Positions 15,715-25,072 of a stretch of DNA of 64,000 nucleotides are shown here, one piece after another. Each line of letters opens with the position of its first letter. Position 1 is the first letter of the stretch. The position numbers and the translations under genes were made by a program. The stretch is from RH2-MAG17b sp035945515. GTDB taxonomy: Bacteria > Acidobacteriota > Terriglobia > UBA7540. Location of the stretch: the NCBI GenBank assembly GCA_035945515.1, contig DASZAE010000032.1, positions 73,333 to 137,332 of the forward strand, in the 5' to 3' direction. Below the pieces are notes generated by a model. The model saw only the letters and a program-made list of their open reading frames with translations. It had not been told where the DNA came from and did not search any database.

Positions 15715-17950
15715 TCAGGATCGGCGGAATAGAAGCTGCGAAGGACTCGAATCTTTTAGAAAGTGACGGAGATGCAGTGGGGAAGCAAGGGAGTGCGCGA
15801 AGTGGGTGAAAGGTTGGAATGCCTTCTCCAGCGCATCCTGGTAGACGGTTACGTCGTAACCTCTCCAGGCTTCCCACAGAGTCCAGGCACGCACTCGGTC
15901 ATCAAATAGTTTGGAGTGGACATCGGTGACGATGAACTGAATGTTCTCACCCGGACGTAATTCAACGCCGGCGCGGTCGAGCTGCCGGGCAACAATCGCC
16001 GTCAGATTATTTTTCTGATAATCCTTAGGGGAGCGAGTCAGCCGTCTACTTATGACCAGTTCTTCAGGCGCGACACTGCACTCAATCAGCCGGGCAAGGC
16101 ATTGCTCATAGACCTCGCGCGCCTCGGCGAGCTTCGCGTGGTACGATTCGAAATCGACTGCCTCACTGAGAATGGCGAGCACTTGGCGCTGCATCCGGGC
16201 GACCAAGGGCGGCGTGTCATGACGGCGGCATTCGAGGCCCCTGATCTTAAGTTCTCCGCTTTGGGATACTGCGAAAAAGCGGTTGGGCACCGGAATCTCA
16301 GCGTCCTGCTTTGACGGCAGGAAAACAAGGTAGCGATAGACAGCTTCGACGGCCAGCGGCAGGCTGGTCTTTGCCTCGATCTGGCGGGCGAGCCGTTCGT
16401 ACTCTTTGGTCCTCGCATCAGGTTTCTGAACGTAGAGCGAATCCACTAAAGCATGGAGCACCCGGTAACCGGAGGCTTCCGCCGTCTCCTTCGCCACCAG
16501 TAACTTCTCACGCGCCATTGCATTGATAGCCTCATGAGCTTCGATCTTGCCGAACCGGGCATTCTTATAACCTGTATAGCCGAAGCAGCACACTAAAAGC
16601 CACTTCAGCGCATCGCGGCGCAGCTTGTATTGTGCTGCACTTTGGGGATCATCTCTGGCTTGCTGTTTGTAGATTTGACGCTTTTCAATCAGCCGCTCCA
16701 CCACCCGGCTGGTAATCCCCCGCCGGCGCTGGCAGACGCGGTAGCCAAGCTCGGGGATTCGCGGTGCATCAGGGCAGCAGCCGCAATTGATAGTTTCGGG
16801 CGAGATATTGAATCTCGCCATGATGCTCGGATACTCGCTGATAAAGTCGAGTTCGGCAACGTTTTCAAAGAAGCCCGGACGCGGGGCAAAGACCAAGCCG
16901 CCTCGATCTGCGGCCAGAAGCTCATCGGGATGCTTGGGATTCTCGGGCTCGGCCTTCTGTTCGGGAATCAGCGTTCCGTCCTTATAGGCCAGCTCCATCT
17001 GCATGTAGGAAATGCCCGTTCCGGTGGTGGTCCGAGCGGCGTATTGAATGGGAAGTTTGGTTACGCGCGCCAGCTCCCACAAGCCGTCTAGCTCGCACTG
17101 CTCGGCAATAAAAGAATTCTGGGTGTCAATATGAAGCCTGCCCAAGAGGGTGCTGGCGCTTTCCTTGAACAAGATGCGCCCGTAGCTCATATAACTTCGT
17201 GCGGCGCTTCGCTGGACGGACGCCTTATCGCGGCTGAGGGAAAGGTGAATCTTCCGTCCGGCTGCTTGCCGGAGCAGTAAGGGTAACAGCACCGAGTCGC
17301 CCCAGTCGCTCAGAATGATGTCAGGATCATGCACACGAAGTAGGCGCTCGAAGCCATCCGCAACAGGTTCATCCGCGTCCTGCAACACCCGCCACTCTCC
17401 GTCGATGCCAATCTCGACTGCGCTTTGGCGGGTTCACCCGGCTGAGGCCTTCCAGTCGAATCTGCATGATTCGCAGAGGCGGCAGATCATAAGTTGTGGA
17501 CCACTCATCGTCATCGCAGACAAGCGAACGGATTTCGCCGGTGTCGTTCATCTCGATGCTGACATACGCCAGCGGAAAAACCCCTTTCTCCCAACAATAG
17601 ACAGATGCAAGCATCAAGTCGGAATTGTAAAGCCGGAAGCTGGCGTCAAATCGTCGAACAAAGCGGGAAAGAGTTGGAAATAACAGCAAGTGATGAACGG
17701 CCACGCGCAGCACCCGCAGCGGCTTTCCGTCCCAGATGTTGGCGCGTTCGGTGAGGGTGCAACGGGCTGGAAATCTGGCCTCAAGCGTCTGCGCCAGGCG
17801 GGAAAGCCGAGTCTCCGGTCCCTGGACGTAAAAGCAGGGTTGGAATGACGGGTCAATCAGACGATGCCGTTTCCCGTTCGTTTCGATCAGCCACAACGCC
17901 ATCCCCTCGCGGCGCGGGTAAAGGTCGAGAATCCATCCACTGTGTTTCAA
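15715..17950 (-). pseudogene. Family B DNA polymerase, one frameshift
   Basis: From TTG 17950 (GGAG upstream), 180-190 residues of the N-terminal domain run to about 17390-17430, where the frame shifts by one base; the next frame continues EIGIDGEWRVLQ and goes on for ~550 residues. It has a degenerate exonuclease region (DPDIILSDWGDSVLLPLL), motif A ELDFISEYPSIM, motif B ALKWLLVCCFGYTGY and motif C HALVDSLYV. Motif C normally reads YGDTDS; the metal-binding second Asp is kept and the first is absent. Total length ~745 residues. It lies with a small partner gene and a RecA-fold gene on the minus strand. Without the single indel the enzyme would be complete. Confidence 0.85.
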
Positions 17951-18200
17951 GATTAACTCCTAGACGCACCTCGATGGCACGGAGCCGAATTTCGTGGTTA
18001 AGCCCGATGGCCACGTTGATCGCGTCCATGGGATTCACGGGGAACTGGTAAGTGCATGCTTGAGAGAACAGGCGAACCCGATTGAACATGGATTCAAAAT
18101 AGACGCGCTCCTCCTGGCGAAGGGCGCGGCCAAAGACGCGCTGCCAGGACTGAAGCTCTTGTTCAATCAAGTCTCGAAATGTTGCGACCGTTCGCCCCAT
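17853..18200 (-). CDS. Small polymerase-associated protein
   Basis: A 115-residue protein, mainly helical (FRDLIEQELQSWQRVFGRAL; RVYFESMFNRVRLFSQACTY). The conserved part seems to end near LRAIEVRLGV; the last ~30 residues overlap the start of the polymerase gene in another frame. The tight overlap with the polymerase gene implies a linked function, perhaps as an accessory subunit. No family is recognised with confidence. Confidence 0.55.
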   Translation of the reverse strand: MGRTVATFRDLIEQELQSWQRVFGRALRQEERVYFESMFNRVRLFSQACTYQFPVNPMDAINVAIGLNHEIRLRAIEVRLGVNLETQWMDSRPLPAPRGDGVVADRNERETASSD

Positions 18201-18930
18201 CGTTTGTCTCCCTTAATTCCCCGGCGCCACAATCCCCTTCAGTGCGTTTGGCCAACGCTGGCGTGCTGTGTTCTCCGGCGCCGTGTTGCTCATCTTGCAT
18301 CCTGCGCGGCACGGTGCGCTGCCGACGGAATTGAGGTTGAAGTGACAAGGTAGGCTTCCCTTGTTCGTCATGATCGAACTTCCAGACCTCAGTCGCTGCC
18401 AACCTCGTTCGATCGGTGAAATTCCTCCGCGAGTAAGCCGCCGTGAAATCTACGGATGAAGAAAAAACTGCAACAGCGAGGGATAGCTGAGGGCGCGATG
18501 ACCATTGGCTGAGGTCTCGGAGCGCACGCTCGAATGCAACGCGCGCGTCCCAGTCAGGAGTATCCTGGTCGAGATAAAGCGCCGGAAAAGCGGTCACCAT
18601 CAAGACCTGAGCGGGAAAACTGGCAACGAATTGCGGAACGCGGGCAATCAGTTCGGCAAGCTGAAAACAGGTGAATGCCCGTGCAATCTGAACGGAGCGG
18701 CAGAACTGCTCAAAGGAAATGCCAGACTGCCGGGCGAGTCTTGCCATCAGATGAGGACTGGCGGAATTCGCGCCGTCCAGAAACAGAATGCGTCGTCCCT
18801 TCCGAATCAGACCCGGCAAAAAGTAATGGCTCAGCCGAAGCGCTTCCCGGTTGCCCTCAAAGAGTGCGAATCCGCGCACGGGTAAGGACCAAGGTTTTCG
18901 TAAAGGTGTCGCTGGTACTGTAAAAAATCC
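18163..18930 (-). CDS. RecA-fold protein, probable polymerase partner
   Basis: A 255-residue protein if started at ATG 18930 (GGAAAGGGAAATT upstream). The central region has alternating strands and helices typical of a RecA/RadB-like core: RRILFLDGANSASPHLMARL, then AQVLMVTAFPALYLDQD and LSLAVAVFSSSVDF. The canonical GxxGxGKT P-loop is not visible, so ATP binding is doubtful. It overlaps the next gene by ~38 nt and stands first in an operon with the small protein and PolB, an arrangement comparable to ImuA-like RecA paralogues beside lesion-bypass polymerases. That comparison is inference. Confidence 0.6.
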   Translation of the reverse strand, partial: GFFTVPATPLRKPWSLPVRGFALFEGNREALRLSHYFLPGLIRKGRRILFLDGANSASPHLMARLARQSGISFEQFCRSVQIARAFTCFQLAELIARVPQFVASFPAQVLMVTAFPALYLDQDTPDWDARVAFERALRDLSQWSSRPQLSLAVAVFSSSVDFTAAYSRRNFTDRTRLAATEVWKFDHDEQGKPTLSLQPQFRRQRTVPRRMQDEQHGAGEHSTPALAKRTEGDCGAGELRETNDGANGRNISRLD

Positions 18931-19246
18931 CATAATTTCCCTTTCCCCTTCCTTCCAAACCATAGGCGAATAAAAAGCGAATGTCAAGACAAGATCACCT
19001 GTCTGGCGCGAGGAAGCTCAGCGAAGGCATTTAGATTCTGCGACTTATTAGGCCGCCTCAAGGTCCGCCTCTTCCGTTGCGAGTATTACAAAGCAAAATG
19101 AGCACGGTTGCAGTTGGGAGTAACAGGCCAGGACGCGGATCCAAAGAAGGCGGTTGACGGCCGAATTGACGTCCCACGTCTGACGATGGATAGGGCGATT
19201 CATCACTGTGTTGTCCTTCAAATTGTTTCGAAAGGAAGTGAATTCC
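18931..19246. other. Divergent intergenic region
   Basis: About 316 bp between the minus-strand polymerase operon and the plus-strand recombination operon. It should hold both promoters. I see no confident -10/-35 pair and no structured RNA; an AAAGGAAGTG ribosome-binding site sits at its right end. Confidence 0.35.
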
Positions 19247-20689
19247 ATGATCATCGGTGTAACTCACGACTCCGGTGGCCGCGTGATCCAGCGGTTGTCG
19301 GTTTCAACCAAGCTTGCCATCGGCTTGCCGCCGAATGGCGACCGCAATTATCCCACCAAGCTCGACCACTTTGTTTTTTTGCGCAAAAAGAGAACGACCA
19401 AGGGTGTTGAGTGGGAACTTGACCCGGAGTTAACGGAGCACTACGGCAAGGGCTGCCGCGAAGTCCGTATCGTGCTGATTGACGACGATGTGGAGAACAT
19501 TTTTCCCACTTCCTACGCCTGGTGGACAGCGGTGGAGAGGAAGTGCTGGGGTGATGGAACGTCGGCAACCCGCCGCACTCCCGAAAAGCCCGGCGGGCAG
19601 CCCTGGACGCCGTGCGGTAGCGGCTGCCCGGAATTAGCTTCTGGCCTTTGCAAGCCGAGCGGCGACCTGCGTTTTGTCCTCGCGGACTTTCCAAGACTGG
19701 GAAGCGTCTGCCGGATTCACACCAGTTCCTACCGGTCGATCCGGCAGATTCATTCGGCTCTTCAGGAGATTCAGGGCTTTACGGGAGGTCGCCTCGCCGG
19801 GCTCACGGCGAAGCTGGTGGTCCGGCCTGAGGAAGCAGCCTATTTCGACGCCAAGGACAACCGCAAGAAATCTACCACCATCTGGGCACTGAGCCTGGAG
19901 GTGGATGGCGCAGACATGCAGAAGCTGGTTTCAAACCTCACCGAGAACGCCCGCGTGTTTGCCGAGACACGGAAGCTGTTGGGCGGTGGGCGGGTGATCG
20001 AGGTAGTTGAAGACGAGGAGGAGCAGGCTCCTGAGCTGGCGAAGGAGTTTTACCTGCCGGCCTCCGCTACATCCTCGCCTGGCGGGGTTACAGGCGCTGC
20101 GAGAGTCAGCGATTCCGTGAATGGGCCTGACCATTCGCACGACACCCTTCCGCCCGCTCCCTTAATTGACAAGCCGTCGACGAAACCTCCGCTCCGCGAA
20201 CCGCAGCGAAGGGCGGCGCAAACGAGCGCCCAGGGAAGTGGCGCGGCAAAACAGGCGAATCTGCAGGCACCGGCTGGCGCTGCTGAAGGCGATCAGGTCA
20301 ACGCGATCGCCGGCGACTCGCGAGGGGATGCGCGTCCGGATACCTCCAGCAACCATCAACCCGCAAAACCTCAAAAGCCAACCGGATCAATACCAAAAGG
20401 CACGGCGACAACGGGCGATGGACAGCCAAAGGCGAACGTATTTCGCGGCATTGTCGGGCCGCTCGAGCCGAACGAGTCGGGTAACACTTTGCGCCATAGC
20501 AGCAGCGGCGTTGACTACGTGGTGTTTAACATTTCGCAGAAAGGCTCGGCGGCCACGGTTTATTGCAACCGCCCGGAAATGCTGCCGGAGATTGCTCAGC
20601 GCCAGGGTCGAGAAGCGACCGCTCAAGTTGCGCTGATCGGCAACAACGGCCACTCATATTGCGTGCTCGATCATTTTGTGGAGGGCTGA
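19247..20689 (+). CDS. Gp3-like recombination directionality factor family protein
   Basis: A 480-residue protein from ATG 19247 (GAAAGGAAGTG upstream). The N-terminal ~240 residues match the Gp3-like RDF family: KLAIGLPPNGDRNYPTKLDH, CREVRIVLIDDDVENIFPTS, a cysteine cluster (CGSGCPELASGLCKPSGDL) and TSSYRSIRQIHSAL. This is followed by a long Pro/Ser/Thr/Ala-rich linker (~275-400) and a C-terminal beta domain (VFRGIVGPLEPNESG; YVVFNISQKGS). In phage, Gp3 turns serine integrase from integration to excision; related proteins also bind single-stranded DNA. It is first in a three-gene recombination set. Confidence 0.75.
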   Translation: MIIGVTHDSGGRVIQRLSVSTKLAIGLPPNGDRNYPTKLDHFVFLRKKRTTKGVEWELDPELTEHYGKGCREVRIVLIDDDVENIFPTSYAWWTAVERKCWGDGTSATRRTPEKPGGQPWTPCGSGCPELASGLCKPSGDLRFVLADFPRLGSVCRIHTSSYRSIRQIHSALQEIQGFTGGRLAGLTAKLVVRPEEAAYFDAKDNRKKSTTIWALSLEVDGADMQKLVSNLTENARVFAETRKLLGGGRVIEVVEDEEEQAPELAKEFYLPASATSSPGGVTGAARVSDSVNGPDHSHDTLPPAPLIDKPSTKPPLREPQRRAAQTSAQGSGAAKQANLQAPAGAAEGDQVNAIAGDSRGDARPDTSSNHQPAKPQKPTGSIPKGTATTGDGQPKANVFRGIVGPLEPNESGNTLRHSSSGVDYVVFNISQKGSAATVYCNRPEMLPEIAQRQGREATAQVALIGNNGHSYCVLDHFVEG

Positions 20690-20693
20690 GACT

Positions 20694-21347
20694 GTGGCTA
20701 TCGAATTTAACTTCGATTCACAACGGCACCTCTATCTTGTTCATGGGCGGCCCGTGCCTAGCGTGACACAGGTGCTCCATGCGTCCGGCCTTGCGGCTGA
20801 TTATTCGACCGTTGATGCGGAGACTCTGGAGCGCAAGCGTGTCATCGGGGAATATGTACACAAAGCCACACAATACCTGGATGAGGGAAGCCTCGACTAC
20901 GAAAGCGTAGACCCATCGCTTCAAGGATACCTCGCCGCTTACGAGGCTTTTCTGAGAGAGTCCGGCTTCAAGCCCCAACTTATCGAGCAGCGGTTGGTCG
21001 GGCGCGTGAGCGGAATGCTGTGCGGTGGCACCGTCGATCGTGTCGGGGTGATGGCCGGCAAGTTGTGGATTATTGACCTCAAGTGCATCGACCGGCTCTA
21101 TCCCAGTTTCGCCATTCAAACTGCTGGCTACGAATTAATCTTGCCGAAACCAGTTGTTCCACCCTTCAGGTACACCCGCGCCGTGCTGCAACTGAGGCAT
21201 GACGGTTCGTATAAGCTCAGCCCATCCTATGAAGATGCGGCGGACCTCGATATCTTTCGCGCCGCACTCGCCCTCACGGTATGGAAGATCAACCATGGCT
21301 GGGCGATTGAGACGGGCGCCTGGTCAGAAGTAGACGAAGCGGCATAG
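20694..21347 (+). CDS. PD-(D/E)XK nuclease (RecB/Cas4-like)
   Basis: A 217-residue protein started at GTG 20694, with GGAGGG upstream and 4 nt after the previous stop. It has a RecB-type nuclease core: GEYVHKATQYLDEG (His before the core), GGTVDRVGVMAGKLWIIDLKC, where Asp and the DLK triplet are the metal-binding residues, and FAIQTAGYELIL with the Q-x3-Y motif of RecB nucleases. Phage exonucleases of this family prepare single-stranded ends for annealing. The downstream coiled-coil protein may work with it. Confidence 0.82.
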   Translation: MAIEFNFDSQRHLYLVHGRPVPSVTQVLHASGLAADYSTVDAETLERKRVIGEYVHKATQYLDEGSLDYESVDPSLQGYLAAYEAFLRESGFKPQLIEQRLVGRVSGMLCGGTVDRVGVMAGKLWIIDLKCIDRLYPSFAIQTAGYELILPKPVVPPFRYTRAVLQLRHDGSYKLSPSYEDAADLDIFRAALALTVWKINHGWAIETGAWSEVDEAA

Positions 21348-21371
21348 CAGTTATCCGAGGAGGATTCACCA

Positions 21372-22223
21372 ATGGCAACCGAAACGGCTTTAACCCTGAT
21401 CAGCCCGCCTGATCTGAGGCTGCCGGAAACCGAGGAGACGAATCTATCGGCCCTGGTTGAGAAGAAGATCGAGGAGACGAAGACGCTCACCATGGTTTCA
21501 ACCGATAAGCAGTTCGAGGCTGCCGGCGAGGAGCTGAAAGCGATCGCGCAATTGCGGTCGCACCTCGAGCGCGCCATCAGGCCTTACATCACCTTCTGGC
21601 ATCAGGGCCACAAGACGCATACGCAACTCCTGGCGACGCTCGACGGGCCGCTCGAAGCCCGGGAACGGTCGATCAAACAGGGTCTATCCCGGTACCAGCG
21701 GGAGAAGGAGGAAGCACGACGCCGGGAAGAAGAGCGGCTGCGGCGGGAAACGGAAGAGCTGCGTCGCAGGCTGGAAGAGGAAGATCGCATGCGGAAGGAA
21801 ATAGAAGCTGAGGCGGCCAGACGGAAGCTCGAAGAAGAGGCGCTGGCTGAAGCGGCCGCCCGCGAAGCCGAAGGCGATCACGAAACGGCAGAGTTAATTC
21901 TTGAGCACGCGGTTGAGCAAACGGAAGCTCTGCCCGAGCCTGAGCCTCAGGTTCCAATCGTGCTGGTAGCACCTGTTATCCAGGCGGTCACGCCTAAGGT
22001 GCGCGGTGTCGCTTTCCGCGAAGTACCGAGATGGCGCATGCGGTGCGGGCATGAGCGGGCCGATGACCCGAATTGTGCGACCTGCCGCTGTGTTCCGCGG
22101 GAGTATCTGGTGCTCGATCCGAAACGGGTGCAGGCGCGGATCAACGGTTTCGGGGTCAATGCTAACATCCCTGGTATTGAAGTTTGGATGGAGTGTCAAA
22201 CAAGCATTCGCCGGAAACCGTGA
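21372..22223 (+). CDS. Coiled-coil phage-like recombination accessory protein
   Basis: A 283-residue protein (GAGGAGG upstream). Residues ~110-165 form a long charged coiled coil (REEERLRRETEELRRRLEEE). The C-terminus has VPREYLVLDPKRVQARINGF and IPGIEVWMECQ, a conserved phage-protein ending. Between these is an apparent insertion with CGHERADDPNCATCRC, a possible zinc knuckle. Proteins of this shape lie beside phage annealing and exonuclease genes, which is the case here. Precise function is not known. Confidence 0.6.
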   Translation: MATETALTLISPPDLRLPETEETNLSALVEKKIEETKTLTMVSTDKQFEAAGEELKAIAQLRSHLERAIRPYITFWHQGHKTHTQLLATLDGPLEARERSIKQGLSRYQREKEEARRREEERLRRETEELRRRLEEEDRMRKEIEAEAARRKLEEEALAEAAAREAEGDHETAELILEHAVEQTEALPEPEPQVPIVLVAPVIQAVTPKVRGVAFREVPRWRMRCGHERADDPNCATCRCVPREYLVLDPKRVQARINGFGVNANIPGIEVWMECQTSIRRKP

Positions 22224-22329
22224 TGGGAACTTGCAGGTGAAGGAATGCGCTTCAGTCACATCGCCCGCCCCGAGCATGGCTGGCTTTGCCACGTGTTTCG
22301 CCCGGTCGGGTCTTACACAGCAGCAGGTT

Positions 22330-22740
22330 CTAACAGAGAAGGTCGATACCAGCCTTTTGAGCGGCGGTTCGCATCTTGCTGTCGAGGGTCGCCAGCGGCA
22401 GGTTGCGGCGGAGCGCTAGTTCAAAATATGCGGCATCATAAGCCGTCAGCCCCGACTGGCGAGCCGCTGCAATCAGGGCAGAGGGTGTCGTAGGACCGAC
22501 TTCAAGGAACGCAGCGAGGCGTTCAATATCGCTGATATGTCCTGAGACAGTCTGCATCGATGCCCGGCCACTCCGTTCCACCGTTATGAGAGCATTCGAG
22601 ACTTCGTAGTACCAGAGCTCAGGGACAATGCCAATCGTTCCTGACTGGAGGAGGTGTAAGACGCGCTGGGCTATGCGCGGCGTTGGTGTATCGACCATCC
22701 AACCGATCGCCGTCGAAGCGTCCAGGACCAGGTACTTCAA
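22330..22740 (-). CDS. vapC: PIN-domain toxin (VapC type)
   Basis: A 136-residue PIN-domain RNase. The four acidic active-site positions are present: D in LVLDASTA (N-terminus), E in YYEVSNAL (~45), D in TAYDAAYFELAL (~99) and D in ATLDSKM (~118). Such toxins cut tRNA or rRNA until neutralised. It overlaps its antitoxin by 4 nt (ATGA at 22737-22740), the usual antitoxin-first layout. It looks intact and would stabilise the element. Confidence 0.9.
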   Translation of the reverse strand: MKYLVLDASTAIGWMVDTPTPRIAQRVLHLLQSGTIGIVPELWYYEVSNALITVERSGRASMQTVSGHISDIERLAAFLEVGPTTPSALIAAARQSGLTAYDAAYFELALRRNLPLATLDSKMRTAAQKAGIDLLC

Positions 22741-22976
22741 CGGCGCCGCCCCTCATCGATCAAATCCTTGACTGTGACCCCCTTGGAAAGTTTGATCCGG
22801 GGACGGCTCGTGATGGAGTCAAAAATCTCCTTCAGGGTCCGCTCGCGTTCTGCGGGCATCGGAAGCAAACGCGCCTGCCCTTTTCCGCGGCGCGTGATGA
22901 TGATCTCTTCGCCCCGGGACGCTCGCTCAACCAGTTGCGAGAGCTTCTGTTTAGCCTCGAATATCCCCACCGTCAT
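22737..22976 (-). CDS. Phd/YefM-type antitoxin
   Basis: A 79-residue antitoxin starting VGIFEAKQKLSQLVERASRG and EEIIITRRGKGQARLLP, the DNA-binding N-terminal fold of the Phd/YefM family. The C-terminal ~35 residues (IKLSKGVTVKDLIDEGRRR) would wrap the toxin. It is first in the pair and probably represses its own promoter upstream of 22976. It forms an intact module with the VapC-type gene. Confidence 0.88.
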   Translation of the reverse strand: MTVGIFEAKQKLSQLVERASRGEEIIITRRGKGQARLLPMPAERERTLKEIFDSITSRPRIKLSKGVTVKDLIDEGRRR

Positions 22977-23185
22977 GGGCCCCGCACCTCCTAGACAGAT
23001 AAAAACCTAACAAGATGATCTTACTATCCAGATTCGTGGCACGTCAACCACGTCCAGTTTCCACGCTCGCTAAGTGCGCGGGCGGCCTTCCGACCGAACC
23101 TTCGCGCCTCAAAAGGGGACATGCGATCTATTTACTACTACTATCCACCGGAATTTTATCCATATCCCAACCAGGAGGAACCTTC

Positions 23186-23650
23186 ATGTTTACCAAGCTC
23201 ATGCCGCTGCTCGCGGGGCGTACCGTGCTCATCACGATCACCCGCGAGAGCGACAGCGCCATTCACGCTACGGTTGTGCCGAAGCGTATTAAAGAAAGTG
23301 ACAATCCAGCCCTTTCAACTCCGCTGACGGTTACGGGCACGCCGGAAGAACTCGACCGCGAACTTCCGCGAGTGCTCACCGAATACATTGAGACTCACCA
23401 GCGGCTTTCAACCACGCTGGCGCAAGCCAAAGCGGAGATGGAAGCCACGGCCAAAGCCGCACAGGAAGAGGCGAAACGCAAGAGCGATGAACGCCGGAAG
23501 GCGAAAAGCCCTTCGTCAGCCGCTCCTGCTTTAGCGGAAGCCGCGACTCCGGCTAAGACCGAGCTGGCCCCGCCTCCAAGCACCAACCTGTTTGGCGGCA
23601 CGGCTGCTCAGGCTGACCAATCTCAACCAGGAGGAAAATTATGTCTGTGA
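23186..23650 (+). CDS. PRTRC system protein E
   Basis: A 154-residue protein from ATG 23186 with AGGAGG at 23173-23178. The start FTKLMPLLAGRTVLITITRE, the TGTPEELDRELPRVL segment and an Ala/Lys-rich coiled-coil tail match PRTRC protein E. The PRTRC cassette (ParB-related, ThiF-related cassette) is found on plasmids and integrative elements. Protein E has no known activity. Its end overlaps protein C by 10 nt, and the same CAGGAGGAA ribosome-binding site is repeated before the next gene. Confidence 0.88.
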   Translation: MFTKLMPLLAGRTVLITITRESDSAIHATVVPKRIKESDNPALSTPLTVTGTPEELDRELPRVLTEYIETHQRLSTTLAQAKAEMEATAKAAQEEAKRKSDERRKAKSPSSAAPALAEAATPAKTELAPPPSTNLFGGTAAQADQSQPGGKLCL

Positions 23651-23850
23651 ACGTCACCCCATGCCCGCGGGTGTTTTCTTATGCCGGACTCACGCTGCCC
23701 GATCCTAACGTCACGCTCTCGCCAGAAGAGGTGAAGGCAATTTACGCGGGCCAATATCCGGAACTTGCTACCGCCGCCATCAATGGCCCTGAGGCTATCG
23801 GTGACAAGCTGCGGTACGAGTTCGTGCGTGCAGTAGGGTCCAAAGGGTAG
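23641..23850 (+). CDS. PRTRC system protein C, ubiquitin-like
   Basis: A 69-residue protein: RVFSYAGLTLPDPNVTLSPE, KAIYAGQYPELATAAINGP, YEFVRAVGSKG. It matches PRTRC protein C, which belongs to the prokaryotic ubiquitin-like families. The chain ends in a C-terminal glycine (Gly69) with no extension, so no protease is needed to expose it for E1 activation. With ThiF (E1-like) and protein B (E2-like) downstream it would form a protein-conjugation pathway; the target is unknown. Confidence 0.88.
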   Translation: MSVNVTPCPRVFSYAGLTLPDPNVTLSPEEVKAIYAGQYPELATAAINGPEAIGDKLRYEFVRAVGSKG

Positions 23851-23855
23851 CTCTA

Positions 23856-24080
23856 ATGTCTGAAACGAAGACCCCTTCAACCCGGAAGGCGGTCCTGGCC
23901 GAGTTAACGGATTTGGCCGAGGGCCGCCACCCGGACTACCAAACCATTACCGGGAGGTTTATACGCGACCCGGAATTTCAGCACGCTTCAGAGATTCTTT
24001 ACCGCGCCATCCGTGCAGAACAGCGCTGTCACCGAAGCGGAGAAATCAACCCGCCTCTGGGCTGGCTGCTGCCTGCCTGA
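23856..24080 (+). CDS. Small protein inside the PRTRC cassette
   Basis: A 74-residue protein (LAELTDLAEGRHPDYQTITG; FQHASEILYRAIRAEQRCH) between PRTRC C and F. Its TGATG overlap with protein F indicates coupled translation. The family is not recognised; it may be an adaptor specific to this lineage of the cassette. Confidence 0.65.
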   Translation: MSETKTPSTRKAVLAELTDLAEGRHPDYQTITGRFIRDPEFQHASEILYRAIRAEQRCHRSGEINPPLGWLLPA

Positions 24081-25072
24081 TGGGTGAGAACGGCAGCGCC
24101 CTTCTGCCACGGCTGGATCGCGTCGCCGTCAAGCGCCAAATCGCGGGTGAAGACCCGCGAGCGATCGTGTTAGCTCGGACGCTGACCGAGCTGGGTATTG
24201 CGGATCCTAACGACTGGCAGCGGAGTGTGTCAGGTTATGTTCATCGAACACTCGACCGCTGGATTCGGCAACACGGCAGGGACGTGGTGCGCGACGAGTT
24301 TTCTCTCGACGCCACGCTCAGTAATACTACCGACCCTTCGAGCAGCGAGGACCTTGATCCCAACCTGCTATACCTCACAGTTGGGGCTAACGCGGCGGGC
24401 TATTTCGTCCTTGGGCCAACGGTCGATCTGCTCAAACCGGCCGATCCCCGGCTGCCGGTTACCTTCTATCACTTGCTCGTGGATGCCGTCGGGCGGTGGG
24501 TGCGAGTCTACGACTATCGAGATGCGCTGGAGCGTGTCGAGATGTGGAAGAACTGGATCGAAGGCGAAGCGAACGCGGAGGAATATGAAATCCCCGAGGT
24601 CGGAGGCTCGATCCCCGCAGCGATGAAGGAAAAGCCTTTGAGCATAGAGGCGTTACGCCGTCTGATCACCAGCTTGCAAGATGAACGCATCCGCCGCCTG
24701 CTCGATGCCGCGGTCAACCTGGACAGGATTTCACGAGCGTCAAGCCCACCAGAAATCAGCGAGAGTACGCGAGAAGCCTTTATGGACGCGAACCCGCCGC
24801 TGCCAGGGCTTGTGGTGAGTTTCAAACGCCAGGATGCCATTATGGGATGCTTTGATGAAGAGAGCGAGACCATGCTAGAGGTGACACCGGAGCCTTGCTT
24901 CCTAGCGGAAATCAATCCCCAGGATACGAGAAGCGTCCGTCGGGCTTTCGATTCGCTGGCCGCGCTGTCGATGACGCTCACGGCGGCAAGCCGTCTGGCA
25001 AGATTGCTGCCCGGCAACAGCGAAACGGAGGCGCAGGATGAAGGCACATGTCGAGATCGGGGAGACTCATAA
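24080..25072 (+). CDS. PRTRC system protein F
   Basis: A 330-residue protein matching PRTRC protein F in position and sequence: VKRQIAGEDPRAIVLARTL, PVTFYHLLVDAVGRWVRVYDY, ALERVEMWKNWIEGE. The function is unknown. The end overlaps the start of protein B by 35 nt. It is the largest member of the cassette here and apparently intact. Confidence 0.85.
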   Translation: MGENGSALLPRLDRVAVKRQIAGEDPRAIVLARTLTELGIADPNDWQRSVSGYVHRTLDRWIRQHGRDVVRDEFSLDATLSNTTDPSSSEDLDPNLLYLTVGANAAGYFVLGPTVDLLKPADPRLPVTFYHLLVDAVGRWVRVYDYRDALERVEMWKNWIEGEANAEEYEIPEVGGSIPAAMKEKPLSIEALRRLITSLQDERIRRLLDAAVNLDRISRASSPPEISESTREAFMDANPPLPGLVVSFKRQDAIMGCFDEESETMLEVTPEPCFLAEINPQDTRSVRRAFDSLAALSMTLTAASRLARLLPGNSETEAQDEGTCRDRGDS

